Origin: Lachnoanaerobaculum sanguinis | Lineage (GTDB): Bacteria > Bacillota > Clostridia > Lachnospirales > Lachnospiraceae | Length of the DNA stretch: 64,000 nt | NCBI RefSeq assembly: GCF_033242365.1 | Contig: NZ_BTHK01000002.1 | Location: forward strand, 157,825 to 221,824 | Direction of reading: 5' to 3' | In this document: positions 17,835 to 26,162 of the stretch, in pieces | Position numbering within the stretch: the stretch's first letter is position 1 | Layout of the letters: every line of letters begins with the position of its first letter | Notes under the pieces: generated by a model | What the model was told of the DNA's origin: nothing | What the model saw: only the letters and a program-made list of their open reading frames with translations | Database searches by the model: none | Made by a program: the position numbers and the translations under genes

Positions 17835-19805
17835 ATGAGTAAGAAACCATATTATATAACAACGGCTATTGCCTATGCTTCAGGAAAGCCACATATCGGA
17901 AACACATATGAGATAATATTGGCTGATGCAATAGCAAGATTCAGAAGAGAAGAAGGACTTGAGGTTTTCTTTCAGACAGGAACAGATGAGCACGGTCAAA
18001 AAATAGAGAATAAGGCAAAGGATGCAGGTATTACTCCAAAGGAGTATGTAGACAATGCGGCAGGACAGATCAGAAAGATCTGGGATATGATGAATACATC
18101 ATATGACAAGTTTATCAGAACTACAGATGAAGACCATAAAAAGCAGGTTCAAAAGATTTTCAAAAAATTCTATGATCAGGGCGATATATATAAGGGATTC
18201 TACGAGGGCATGTATTGTACTGCCTGTGAGTCATTCTTTACAGATTCCCAGCTTGTTGACGGAAAATGTCCTGATTGCGGCGGTGAGGTATATCCTGCAA
18301 AAGAGGAAGCATACTTCTTTAAGATGAGTAAGTATGCGGACAGACTTATTAAACATATCAATGAGCATCCTGAGTTCATACAGCCTGTTTCAAGAAAAAA
18401 TGAGATGATGAATAACTTCCTTTTACCGGGACTTCAGGATCTTTGTGTCAGCAGAACAAGCTTTACATGGGGAATTCCGGTAGATTTCGATCCTAAGCAT
18501 GTTACTTATGTATGGCTTGATGCACTTTCAAACTATATCACAGGTATCGGATATGATGTAGACGGAAACAGCAGTGAGAGATTTAAAAAGTTCTGGCCTG
18601 CAGATCTTCATCTTATAGGTAAGGATATTATAAGATTCCATACAATATACTGGCCTATATTCTTAATGGCACTTGATTTACCGCTTCCAAAGCAGGTCTT
18701 CGGTCATCCATGGCTTTTACAGGGTGAAGGCAAGATGAGTAAATCAAAGGGTAATGTTCTTTATGCGGATACTTTAGTTGATTTCTTCGGAGTTGATGCT
18801 GTGAGATACTTTGTATTACATGAGATGCCTTTTGATAATGACGGTGTTATAAGCTGGGATTTGATGGTGGAAAGGTTCAATTCAGACCTTGCAAATGTAC
18901 TTGGAAATCTTGTAAGCAGAACAATATCAATGACAAACAAGTATTTTGACGGAGTTTTGACCGATGCAAAAGATGAGAGCGTTGCAGGTTCAACAGAAAC
19001 GGATACCGATTTAAAAGATGTGGTGCTTATGTCTGTTGAAAAGGTTGAAAAGAAGATGTCTGAACTTCGTGTGGCGGATGCCATCACGGAGATATGGACA
19101 CTGTTTAAGAGATGTAACAAGTACATTGATGAGACTACACCTTGGATTCTTGCAAAAGAAGAGGATAAAAAGGCCAGACTTCAGACTGTTTTATACAATT
19201 TGGCAGAGTCAATTTCCATCGGTGCTTCATTACTTTACAGTTTCATGCCTGAGACATCCGAAAAGATACTTGACATGTTCGGAACAAATAAGAGAAGCCT
19301 TGAAGATATGAATAAATTCGGACTTCTTATGAGTGGAACGAAGGTTGTAAAAGAGCCTGAAATATTATTTAAGAGACTTGATCTTGAGGAAGTGTTAAAG
19401 CAGGTAGAGGCTTTAAATCTCGGCGGAAATACTGAAAAGAAAGAGCCTGAGGTAGAGGGTGTTGATGTAAAGGCAAAGGATACTATAGAGTATGATGACT
19501 TTGCAAAGCTTCAGATACAGGTAGGACAGGTTATAAAATGTGAAGAAGTTCCTAAGTCAAAGAAACTTCTATGCTCACAGGTACAGATAGGAAGTACAAC
19601 AAGACAGATTCTAAGCGGTATCAAGCAGTGGTATTCTGCAAAGGATATGGTAGGAAAGCAAGTGCTTGTTGTTACAAATCTTGCACCGAGAAATATTGCA
19701 GGACTTGAGAGTCAGGGTATGATACTTATGGCTGAGGATGATGCCGGAAATGCGGTTTTGGTATCACCTGAGAAGAATATAAAGACAGGTTCTGAAATAG
19801 CATAA
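17835..19805 (+). CDS. metG: methionine--tRNA ligase
   Basis: A 656-residue class I synthetase that charges initiator and elongator tRNA-Met. HIGH-type motif HIGN is at residues 20-23 and KMSKS at 300-304. A zinc knuckle with CTAC and CPDC lies near residues 127-150. The C-terminus from about residue 555 is the dimerising EMAP/Trbp111-like tRNA-binding domain (FAKLQIQVGQVIKCEEVP, and a closing VSPEKNIKTGSEIA). The start is at the end of a 98-base gap that holds a TATAAT at 17802-17807 without a clear -35. Confidence 0.98.
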   Translation: MSKKPYYITTAIAYASGKPHIGNTYEIILADAIARFRREEGLEVFFQTGTDEHGQKIENKAKDAGITPKEYVDNAAGQIRKIWDMMNTSYDKFIRTTDEDHKKQVQKIFKKFYDQGDIYKGFYEGMYCTACESFFTDSQLVDGKCPDCGGEVYPAKEEAYFFKMSKYADRLIKHINEHPEFIQPVSRKNEMMNNFLLPGLQDLCVSRTSFTWGIPVDFDPKHVTYVWLDALSNYITGIGYDVDGNSSERFKKFWPADLHLIGKDIIRFHTIYWPIFLMALDLPLPKQVFGHPWLLQGEGKMSKSKGNVLYADTLVDFFGVDAVRYFVLHEMPFDNDGVISWDLMVERFNSDLANVLGNLVSRTISMTNKYFDGVLTDAKDESVAGSTETDTDLKDVVLMSVEKVEKKMSELRVADAITEIWTLFKRCNKYIDETTPWILAKEEDKKARLQTVLYNLAESISIGASLLYSFMPETSEKILDMFGTNKRSLEDMNKFGLLMSGTKVVKEPEILFKRLDLEEVLKQVEALNLGGNTEKKEPEVEGVDVKAKDTIEYDDFAKLQIQVGQVIKCEEVPKSKKLLCSQVQIGSTTRQILSGIKQWYSAKDMVGKQVLVVTNLAPRNIAGLESQGMILMAEDDAGNAVLVSPEKNIKTGSEIA

Positions 19806-19817
19806 ATATTATTGTGT

Positions 19818-19850
19818 GGGGAATGCTTTTCTTTGCATTCCCCGATTTTT
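19818..19850 (+). terminator. rho-independent terminator after metG
   Basis: A 9-bp perfect stem GGGGAATGC (19818-19826) with GCATTCCCC (19835-19843), an 8-base loop, then GATTTTT. Confidence 0.9.
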
Positions 19851-19873
19851 AAAAGCGCATAAAGGTGAATGTG

Positions 19874-20545
19874 TTGGAAAAAATAAAAATAAAGTTTTTT
19901 TCTTCAGCGGTACTGAAGTATATAGCAATGGTTACAATGCTTATAGATCATATAGGAGCAAGCGGATTGATATTCTTAATGTTTAATATAGGCATTTCCA
20001 TGAGAATGTACTATATTTCAAGGATGATAGGACGTGTAGCCTTTCCTATATACCTGTTCTTACTGGTTGAAGGATTTGTTCACACAAAAAACATAAAAAA
20101 ATATATAATCAGACTTACATTATTTGCGATACTTTCAGAAGTACCGTTTGATATGGCATTTTGGGGCGGTTTTGTTAATATGCAGCATCAAAATGTAATG
20201 TGGTCATTGCTTATATGTGTTATCATGCTTTGCGGGATAAAAAAATATCCGGATTTCAGTGTGATTTTTGTAGGTATAGGATGTTTTACGGCATGGCTTA
20301 TAAAGTCCGATTATGAGTATATCGGACCTTTGGCTGTAGGATGTATGTATTTATTCAGAGAAAGAGCGGTATATAAAAATATTGCTACGGCAATTATTTT
20401 TTCGTTTGAACCGCCGGCACTACTTAGTCTTATACCGATAAATATGTACAATGGTGAGAAGGGAAAGAGTTTAAAATACTTATTCTACTTCTTTTATCCT
20501 GTACATTTGTTGGCTTTGGTTTTAATTAAGAATATTTTGCGATAA
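19874..20545 (+). CDS. TraX family membrane protein
   Basis: An integral membrane protein of about 223 residues with six or more hydrophobic helices. It carries the TraX signature: an early KYIAMVTMLIDHIGA, then RMIGRVAFPIYLFLLVEGF and LTLFAILSEVPFDMAF. TraX was named for acetylating F-pilin, but chromosomal copies are widespread in Firmicutes and of unknown role, probably acyltransferase-like. The start is uncertain: GTG 19865, GTG 19871 and TTG 19874 are all in frame, and only the last has good spacing from AAAGGTG. It separates metG from tatD, which are neighbours in many Firmicutes. Confidence 0.8.
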   Translation: MEKIKIKFFSSAVLKYIAMVTMLIDHIGASGLIFLMFNIGISMRMYYISRMIGRVAFPIYLFLLVEGFVHTKNIKKYIIRLTLFAILSEVPFDMAFWGGFVNMQHQNVMWSLLICVIMLCGIKKYPDFSVIFVGIGCFTAWLIKSDYEYIGPLAVGCMYLFRERAVYKNIATAIIFSFEPPALLSLIPINMYNGEKGKSLKYLFYFFYPVHLLALVLIKNILR

Positions 20546-20577
20546 AAAATATTACATAAATTTTAAGAAAATATTAC

Positions 20578-21363
20578 ATGGACAAAAAAGAAGATTTATA
20601 TATAATAGATACACATGCTCATTATGATGATGAAGCATTTGAAGAAGACAGGGACGAACTTTTAAAAAGCTTTGAAGCTAAAGGTATAAAGAGAGTTGTA
20701 AATATCGGTGCTTCAATGGAAAGTTCAAGAAACAGTATCGCATTGGCAAAGGAATATCCTTTTGTTTATGCTGTAGTGGGAATTCACCCGTCTTGTGCAG
20801 AAGAAATCTCAGATAAAAATATTTCTTTACTTGAAGAAATGTCTTTTGATGAGAAGGTAGTGGCTATCGGAGAAATAGGACTTGACTATTACTATGATGA
20901 GCCGGATAAAGAGATACAAAAAAAGTGCTTCAGAGCACAGCTTGACTTGGCAAAGAGGTGTGATTTGCCTGTAGTTATACATTCAAGAGATGCCGCAAAA
21001 GACACTCTTGATATCTTGAAGGAATTTGAAGGAGTCAAGGGAGTTATACATTGCTATTCTTATAGCAAAGAAATGGCCCGAGAATTTATAAAACTCGGAT
21101 ATGTACTGGGCATTGGCGGTGTGGTTACATTTAAAAATGCAAAAAAGCTTGAGGAAACTGTAGAAGAGATTTCTTTTGAAGATTTTGTGCTTGAAACCGA
21201 CTGTCCGTATTTATCCCCTGTACCTAACAGAGGGAAGAGAAATTCTTCATTGAATTTGACTTACATTATAGATAAATTAAGTGAGATAAAGGGAGTATCA
21301 AAAGATTTTATTATAGAGAAGTCTTTTGAGAATGCAAAAAGATTGTATCCTAAGATGAAATAA
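20578..21363 (+). CDS. TatD family metal-dependent hydrolase (YcfH/YabD type)
   Basis: A 261-residue TIM-barrel DNase-like hydrolase. The N-terminal metal-binding HxH is His13/His15 in DTHAHYDD. The second metal motif GEIGLDYYYD, the VIHSRDA histidine and the ETDCPYLSPVPNRGKRN signature are all intact. Family members have 3'-5' exonuclease activity in DNA repair or RNA turnover. The order metG, tatD, rsmA is the classic Firmicute arrangement; the rnmV gene often found between tatD and rsmA is absent here. Confidence 0.93.
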   Translation: MDKKEDLYIIDTHAHYDDEAFEEDRDELLKSFEAKGIKRVVNIGASMESSRNSIALAKEYPFVYAVVGIHPSCAEEISDKNISLLEEMSFDEKVVAIGEIGLDYYYDEPDKEIQKKCFRAQLDLAKRCDLPVVIHSRDAAKDTLDILKEFEGVKGVIHCYSYSKEMAREFIKLGYVLGIGGVVTFKNAKKLEETVEEISFEDFVLETDCPYLSPVPNRGKRNSSLNLTYIIDKLSEIKGVSKDFIIEKSFENAKRLYPKMK

Positions 21364-21405
21364 TGAGTTTTCATTATACTCACATAGAGTGAGATGGAGA
21401 TTAAA

Positions 21406-22284
21406 ATGACAAATATTGCTAATCCGGCAAATACTATAGAAATAATCAAAAAATACGATTTCAACTTTCAAAAGAAATTCGGACAAAATTTTTTGATAGA
21501 TACACATGTTTTAGATAAAATATGTCAGGCATCTGGACTTGGTAAAAATGATTTGGCTATTGAAATAGGTCCCGGAATAGGTGCGTTGACACAATACCTT
21601 GCAACTGCCGCAAAGGCGGTTGTTGCTATTGAAATTGATAAAAATTTATTGCCGATATTAAATGAAACATTGGCAAATTACGAAAATATAAGTATAATAA
21701 ATGCTGATTTTCTAAAAGTTGATTTGGAAAAGCTGATTGAGGAGTGTAGGCAAAAATACGGTGACTTTGAGAATATAAGAATTGTTGCAAATTTGCCGTA
21801 CTATATTACCACTCCTATAATTATGAATGTACTTGAGTCACATATTCATATTGACAGTATTACAGTCATGATACAAAAGGAGGTTGCTGACAGAATACAG
21901 GCATTGCCCGGAAGCAAAGATTACGGAGCATTGTCTTTGGCTGTACAGTATTACTCGGATCCGTATATCGTAGCATTTGTTCCGCCTAATTGCTTTATTC
22001 CAAGGCCTAAGGTCGGCTCAAGTGTTATACGTTTGGATATTTATAAAGAAAAACCTATCAAGGCAGTTGATGAAAAATTGATGTTTCAAATTATTCGTGC
22101 CGGATTTAATCAAAGAAGAAAGACTTTGGTAAACTCACTCGGTAATTTTGAAGGTCTTAATTTTTCAAAAGAGAAGATAATTCACGCTTTGTCATTGCTT
22201 GGAAAGTCTGAAAAGATAAGAGGTGAAGCTCTTACTTTAGAGGAGTTTGCAAAATTGGCAGGATATTTAAAAGAGAGCATATAA
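21406..22284 (+). CDS. rsmA: 16S rRNA (adenine1518-N6/adenine1519-N6)-dimethyltransferase
   Basis: A 292-residue S-adenosylmethionine-dependent methyltransferase (KsgA) that dimethylates two adjacent adenines in the 3' hairpin of 16S rRNA during 30S maturation. The N-terminal KKFGQNFLID, the SAM motif EIGPGIG at residues 53-59 and the catalytic NLPYY at 129-133 are present. ATG 21406 has TGGAGA 5 bases upstream and aligns with other RsmA N-termini (MxNIAxP), so it is preferred to the ATG at 21394. A small hairpin CTCAC/GTGAG (21379-21393) lies just 5' of the ribosome site. Confidence 0.97.
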   Translation: MTNIANPANTIEIIKKYDFNFQKKFGQNFLIDTHVLDKICQASGLGKNDLAIEIGPGIGALTQYLATAAKAVVAIEIDKNLLPILNETLANYENISIINADFLKVDLEKLIEECRQKYGDFENIRIVANLPYYITTPIIMNVLESHIHIDSITVMIQKEVADRIQALPGSKDYGALSLAVQYYSDPYIVAFVPPNCFIPRPKVGSSVIRLDIYKEKPIKAVDEKLMFQIIRAGFNQRRKTLVNSLGNFEGLNFSKEKIIHALSLLGKSEKIRGEALTLEEFAKLAGYLKESI

Positions 22285-22304
22285 ATTTTGACAAGGAAGA
22301 GAAG

Positions 22305-23918
22305 ATGAGCAAGAAAAAAAAGAATGAATTTTTACGAAGTGTAAAAGATAGAGTAGAAACTATACAGGACATGGATAAAAGTAAAAAGATAATGGCCGGA
22401 GGAGTCATAGGTATAGTTGCTTTGGCGGCAATTATAGGTGTGTCTATGTCCGGGAAGAGTGCAAGAAGTGTTGTAACCGAAACAACTGCTTCTGTTGAGA
22501 GCTCAACTACAGCGGCCCCGGTTGCTGCGGCACAGGTAATGCCTATGGAGAAGGCCGGAAATGAATTTCCTTCACTTGGTATTGAAGTGGAAACGGAGGA
22601 GCCGAGACCTGAACTTTTGGAAGAGGGTGTACAGCACTCATATATAGAAAAGGTACAGGAAAGACTTATGCAGCTTGGCTTTATGGACAATGATGAGCCT
22701 ACAAATTACTTCGGTGAGGTTACAAAAGCGGCCGTAATGATTTTCCAAAGACAAAACGGTCTTGCACAGGACGGTATTATCGGACCTTCAACATTACCTC
22801 TTTTGATGGACGAGAATGCAAAGCATTATGCGGCTAAGCTCGGTGATGTAGGTGAGGATGTAAAAAGAATACAGAATCGTCTGTATGAACTTGGATATCT
22901 GGCTTCGGCAGATATGATTACAGGTACATATGATGAGAAAACTCAGGAAGCCGCATTAAAACTCCAGCAGGTAAACTCTTTAAGTGAGGACGGTAAGGTC
23001 GGAAGCGAGACCATGAACCTCTTATATTCGGATGAGATAAAGGCAAATACACTTTCGCTTGGAGAGCATAGTGAGGTGGTACAAAATATTCAAAACAGAC
23101 TGTTTGAGCTGGGTTATCTTACTACAAGACCTGACGGTACATATGGTAACGACACGGAGCTTGCCGTAAGAGTATTCCAGTCAAAGAATGACCTTGTAGT
23201 GGACGGGTACCTCGGGCCTTCTACAAGAGCTGTTATACTTTCAAGTGAAGCAAAGGCAAACGGTCTCGTCCTCGGTGATGAAAATGAGCAGGTTGCAAGA
23301 CTTCAAAGTCTTCTTGCAAAGGCGGGATATTTAAATGAATCGAATGCTACAGGATATTTCGGAGAGCTTACAGAATCTGCATTAAAGAGATTCCAAAGCA
23401 ATAACGGACTTTCTGCAGACGGTAGAGCAGGAGCACAGACATTTGCCAAGTTGAGTTCGGGAAATACAAACGGACCTTCAAGAAATGATTCTTCAAATGT
23501 TGGAAAGTCGGACAAAAAATCAAGTGGAGGAAGCTCAGGAGGCGGAGGTTCATACTCAGGCAGTGTAGGAAGTATGATCAGCATTGCTTCATCAAAAATC
23601 GGAAGTCCGTATGTATGGGGAGCAAAGGGATCAAACTCATTTGACTGCTCGGGATTTGTATACTGGGTTCTTAAGCAGATGGGAGTAGGACAGTCATATA
23701 TTACATCTTCGGGATGGAGAAATCCGGGAAGATATACAAGAATAAGTTCATTCTCAGATATACAGGCAGGAGATATCGTAGTAGTTTCAGGACATGTCGG
23801 TATAGCTGCCGGAGGCGGTGAGATAATAGATGCTTCATCTTCAAGAGGTAGAGTAAAGAGAAGCAGCATGTCAAGCTGGTGGAGAAATAACTTTATAGTT
23901 GCCTGGAGAATATTCTAA
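22305..23918 (+). CDS. cell-wall hydrolase: four peptidoglycan-binding repeats plus NlpC/P60 endopeptidase
   Basis: A 537-residue envelope protein. One N-terminal membrane anchor (about residues 29-48, GGVIGIVALAAIIGVSM) is followed by a Thr/Ala linker. Four PG_binding_1 repeats lie at about residues 107-385, each with an xRLxxLGY-type helix and DGxxGPxT end. A Ser/Gly-rich linker (SSGGGGSYSGS) leads to the NlpC/P60 domain. The catalytic Cys is 448 in DCSGFVYW and the His is 497 in SGHVGIAAGGG. Such enzymes cut the D-gamma-glutamyl-diamino-acid bond in stem peptides. It is followed by its own terminator. Confidence 0.93.
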   Translation: MSKKKKNEFLRSVKDRVETIQDMDKSKKIMAGGVIGIVALAAIIGVSMSGKSARSVVTETTASVESSTTAAPVAAAQVMPMEKAGNEFPSLGIEVETEEPRPELLEEGVQHSYIEKVQERLMQLGFMDNDEPTNYFGEVTKAAVMIFQRQNGLAQDGIIGPSTLPLLMDENAKHYAAKLGDVGEDVKRIQNRLYELGYLASADMITGTYDEKTQEAALKLQQVNSLSEDGKVGSETMNLLYSDEIKANTLSLGEHSEVVQNIQNRLFELGYLTTRPDGTYGNDTELAVRVFQSKNDLVVDGYLGPSTRAVILSSEAKANGLVLGDENEQVARLQSLLAKAGYLNESNATGYFGELTESALKRFQSNNGLSADGRAGAQTFAKLSSGNTNGPSRNDSSNVGKSDKKSSGGSSGGGGSYSGSVGSMISIASSKIGSPYVWGAKGSNSFDCSGFVYWVLKQMGVGQSYITSSGWRNPGRYTRISSFSDIQAGDIVVVSGHVGIAAGGGEIIDASSSRGRVKRSSMSSWWRNNFIVAWRIF

Positions 23919-23930
23919 TATTTAAAATAA

Positions 23931-23963
23931 AGTCTATATCTGTCTCGGATATAGGCTTTTTTA
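23931..23963 (+). terminator. rho-independent terminator after the NlpC/P60 gene
   Basis: A 10-bp stem with one G-T pair (23931-23940 with 23948-23957), a 7-base loop, then a T-run. Confidence 0.85.
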
Positions 23964-23979
23964 TGTTGATTATTTTTGA

Positions 23980-24008
23980 TTGTAAAAAAATCACTCTAAA
24001 TATATAAT
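23980..24008 (+). promoter_or_regulatory. promoter for udp
   Basis: TTGTAA (23980-23985), 17 bases, TATAAT (24003-24008), 32 bases before the udp start. GAAAGGAAC lies ahead of the ATG. Confidence 0.6.
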
Positions 24009-24039
24009 ATTTTTATAAAACATTGAAAGGAACAAGTAG

Positions 24040-24819
24040 ATGATTGATTATACCGAAGGTGCCGGCGTTCAATATCATATTGGCGTCGGCAAGGGTGATG
24101 TGGGAAAGTATGTAATACTTCCGGGAGATCCGAAAAGATGTGAAAAGATTGCCGCATATTTTGATGATGCAAAACTTGTGGCGGACAGCAGAGAGTATGT
24201 AACATATACCGGTTATCTGGACGGTGTAAAGGTTTCCGTAACTTCAACAGGTATCGGAGGACCTTCATCGGCTATAGCACTTGAAGAGCTTGTAAGATGC
24301 GGTGCAGATACATTTATAAGAGTCGGAACCTGCGGCGGAATGAAGCTTGATGTATGCGGTGGTGATTTGGTAATAGCTAACGGAGCTATAAGAATGGAAG
24401 GTACCAGTAAAGAGTATGCCCCTATAGAATTTCCGGCAGTGGCTGATTTTGATATAATTACCGCATTAAAAGAAGCGGCCGACAAACTGAAATACAAGTC
24501 ACATATAGGAGTTGTTCAGTGTAAGGACGCATTCTACGGTCAACATGAACCTGAAAATAAGCCTGTAAGCTATGAACTTGTAAATAAATGGGAGGCTTGG
24601 CTTAGGCTTGGTACATTGGCTTCAGAGATGGAGTCTGCGGCATTGTTTACAGTGGCATCATATCTTGGCGTAAAGGTCGGATCGATATTTTTGGCAATTG
24701 CAAATCAGGAGAGAGCAAAGGCCGGCCTTAGCAATGAGCAGGTACATGATACAAGTAAAGCTATTGAGACGGCTGTTGAAGCTATCAGAATACTTATAAA
24801 AAAAGAACAGTTAAAATAA
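24040..24819 (+). CDS. udp: uridine phosphorylase
   Basis: A 259-residue hexameric-type nucleoside phosphorylase (PNP_UDP_1 family) that splits uridine with phosphate to uracil and ribose-1-phosphate. Family motifs are VILPGDPKRCEKIA near the N-terminus, the phosphate-binding STGIGGPSSAIALEEL, RVGTCGG, and the ribose-binding ASEMESAALF. Selectivity for uridine over other nucleosides is by family similarity. It has its own promoter and starts the nucleoside block that continues with the BMP lipoprotein. Confidence 0.88.
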   Translation: MIDYTEGAGVQYHIGVGKGDVGKYVILPGDPKRCEKIAAYFDDAKLVADSREYVTYTGYLDGVKVSVTSTGIGGPSSAIALEELVRCGADTFIRVGTCGGMKLDVCGGDLVIANGAIRMEGTSKEYAPIEFPAVADFDIITALKEAADKLKYKSHIGVVQCKDAFYGQHEPENKPVSYELVNKWEAWLRLGTLASEMESAALFTVASYLGVKVGSIFLAIANQERAKAGLSNEQVHDTSKAIETAVEAIRILIKKEQLK

Positions 24820-24879
24820 TAAAAATACTGAGTTATTTAGAGATTAAATCTATTTAATATTATATTTAAATATAACAAC

Positions 24880-24908
24880 TTGATTACAAATAATTTATGA
24901 TATATACT
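24880..24908 (+). promoter_or_regulatory. promoter for the nucleoside-uptake operon
   Basis: TTGATT (24880-24885), 17 bases, TATACT (24903-24908), 50 bases before the BMP lipoprotein start. AAGGAGG follows at about 24948. Confidence 0.6.
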
Positions 24909-24958
24909 TAAAATGTTATTCAAATATAATATTTATATTCGTTTTTAAGGAGGAAAAA

Positions 24959-26059
24959 ATGAAAAAAAGATTATTGGCTATCGGTATGGCGGCACTTATG
25001 GGACTTTCACTTGTAGCTTGTTCTTCAGGTTCAACCGAAAGCACAAAGGCTGAGAGCACTGAGAAGGCGCAGGAGAGTAAGGACGGTGGTGAAAGTACTT
25101 CAGCCGAAGAGAAGAAGGCATCTACAGATTTAAAAATCGGTATGGTAACGGACGTCGGCGGTGTAAATGACGGATCATTTAACCAGTCTGCATGGGAAGG
25201 CCTTCAGAGAGCACAAAAGGAGCTTGGAATTCAGGCAAAGTATCTTGAGTCAAAGACAGATGCCGATTATATTCCAAATATCGAAACATTGGTTGATGAT
25301 GACTATGATCTTATTATCTGTATCGGATACCAGTTGGCAGATGCTCTCAGAACAGAGGCTGAAGCAAATCCTGATAAGAAATTTGCAATTGTAGACGATG
25401 CATCAATCGAGCTTGACAATGTTGCATGCCTTATGTTTGAGCAGGCACAGGCATCATATCTTGTTGGATATATTGCAGGAAAGACAACAAAGACAAATAC
25501 TACAGGTATCGTTATCGGTATGGCAACAGATGTTATGAACGAGTTCGGATACGGATATCTTGCAGGTGTTAAGGATGCAAATCCTGATGCAAATATTTTA
25601 CAGAACAATGTAAACAGCTTTGCAGATACAGGTGCAGGTAAGACAGCTGCAAACAACATGGTTGCAAATAATGCGGACGTTATTTTCCATGCGGCAGGCG
25701 GTACAGGACTCGGTGTTATAGATGCGGCTAAGGAAGCAGGTATCTGGGCTATCGGTGTTGACTCTGACCAGTCAAAGGTTGCTCCGAAGACAATCCTTAC
25801 ATCAGCTATGAAGAGAGTTGATAATGCAGTATATGATGAGGCAAAGGCTGTACTTGACGGTGAATATAAGGCCGGAGTTAAGACTTATACATTAAAGGAC
25901 GGCGGTGTTGATATAGCACCTACAACAGACAATCTTCCTGAAGAGCTTCTTAAGGAAGTTGAAGATGTTAAGGCAAAGATTATAGCAGGAGAAATAAAGG
26001 TTCCAAACAACAAGGCTGATTTTGAAGCCAAGTATGGTGATATCTACGAATTGGATTAA
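24959..26059 (+). CDS. BMP family nucleoside-binding lipoprotein
   Basis: A 366-residue substrate-binding lipoprotein of the BmpA/PnrA/Med family. The signal peptide ends in LSLVAC with the lipidated cysteine at residue 21, followed by a Ser/Glu/Lys-rich linker to about residue 55. The mature domain starts KIGMVTDVGGVNDGSFNQSA, a hallmark of the family that binds purine and pyrimidine nucleosides. ABC subunits encoded at 28591-32103 are its evident partners. Unusually, yjjI and yjjW lie between them. Downstream hairpins may hold this gene's mRNA at a higher level than the rest of the operon. Confidence 0.93.
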   Translation: MKKRLLAIGMAALMGLSLVACSSGSTESTKAESTEKAQESKDGGESTSAEEKKASTDLKIGMVTDVGGVNDGSFNQSAWEGLQRAQKELGIQAKYLESKTDADYIPNIETLVDDDYDLIICIGYQLADALRTEAEANPDKKFAIVDDASIELDNVACLMFEQAQASYLVGYIAGKTTKTNTTGIVIGMATDVMNEFGYGYLAGVKDANPDANILQNNVNSFADTGAGKTAANNMVANNADVIFHAAGGTGLGVIDAAKEAGIWAIGVDSDQSKVAPKTILTSAMKRVDNAVYDEAKAVLDGEYKAGVKTYTLKDGGVDIAPTTDNLPEELLKEVEDVKAKIIAGEIKVPNNKADFEAKYGDIYELD

Positions 26060-26079
26060 TTAATCTGTTTATTTTTAAA

Positions 26080-26147
26080 GGGCAGCAAAATGCTGCCCCC
26101 TTAAACATATCTACGAATTTCGTAGGTATATTTAAGGGGATACCCTT
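26080..26147 (+). promoter_or_regulatory. cluster of three hairpins in the bmpA-yjjI gap
   Basis: Three consecutive inverted repeats: GGGCAGCA/TGCTGCCC (26080-26087 with 26091-26098, followed by CCTTAA rather than a T-run), CTACGAA/TTCGTAG (26111-26117 with 26119-26125) and AAGGG/CCCTT (26134-26138 with 26143-26147). The first lacks the T-run of a strong terminator, so partial termination or mRNA stabilisation is more likely than full stop. The ribosome site of yjjI (GGAG) follows directly. Confidence 0.55.
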
Positions 26148-26162
26148 ATAGAATGGAGAAAT

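Noticed and set aside
19865..20545. TraX-like gene as evidence for a conjugative element
   Set aside because: Chromosomal TraX homologues are common in Firmicutes, and no relaxase, coupling protein or other transfer gene is present.
22620..23470. Repeated motifs in the NlpC/P60 gene as a DNA repeat or CRISPR-like array
   Set aside because: The similarity is at protein level between peptidoglycan-binding domains; there are no identical DNA repeats or spacers. No CRISPR array was seen anywhere in the window.
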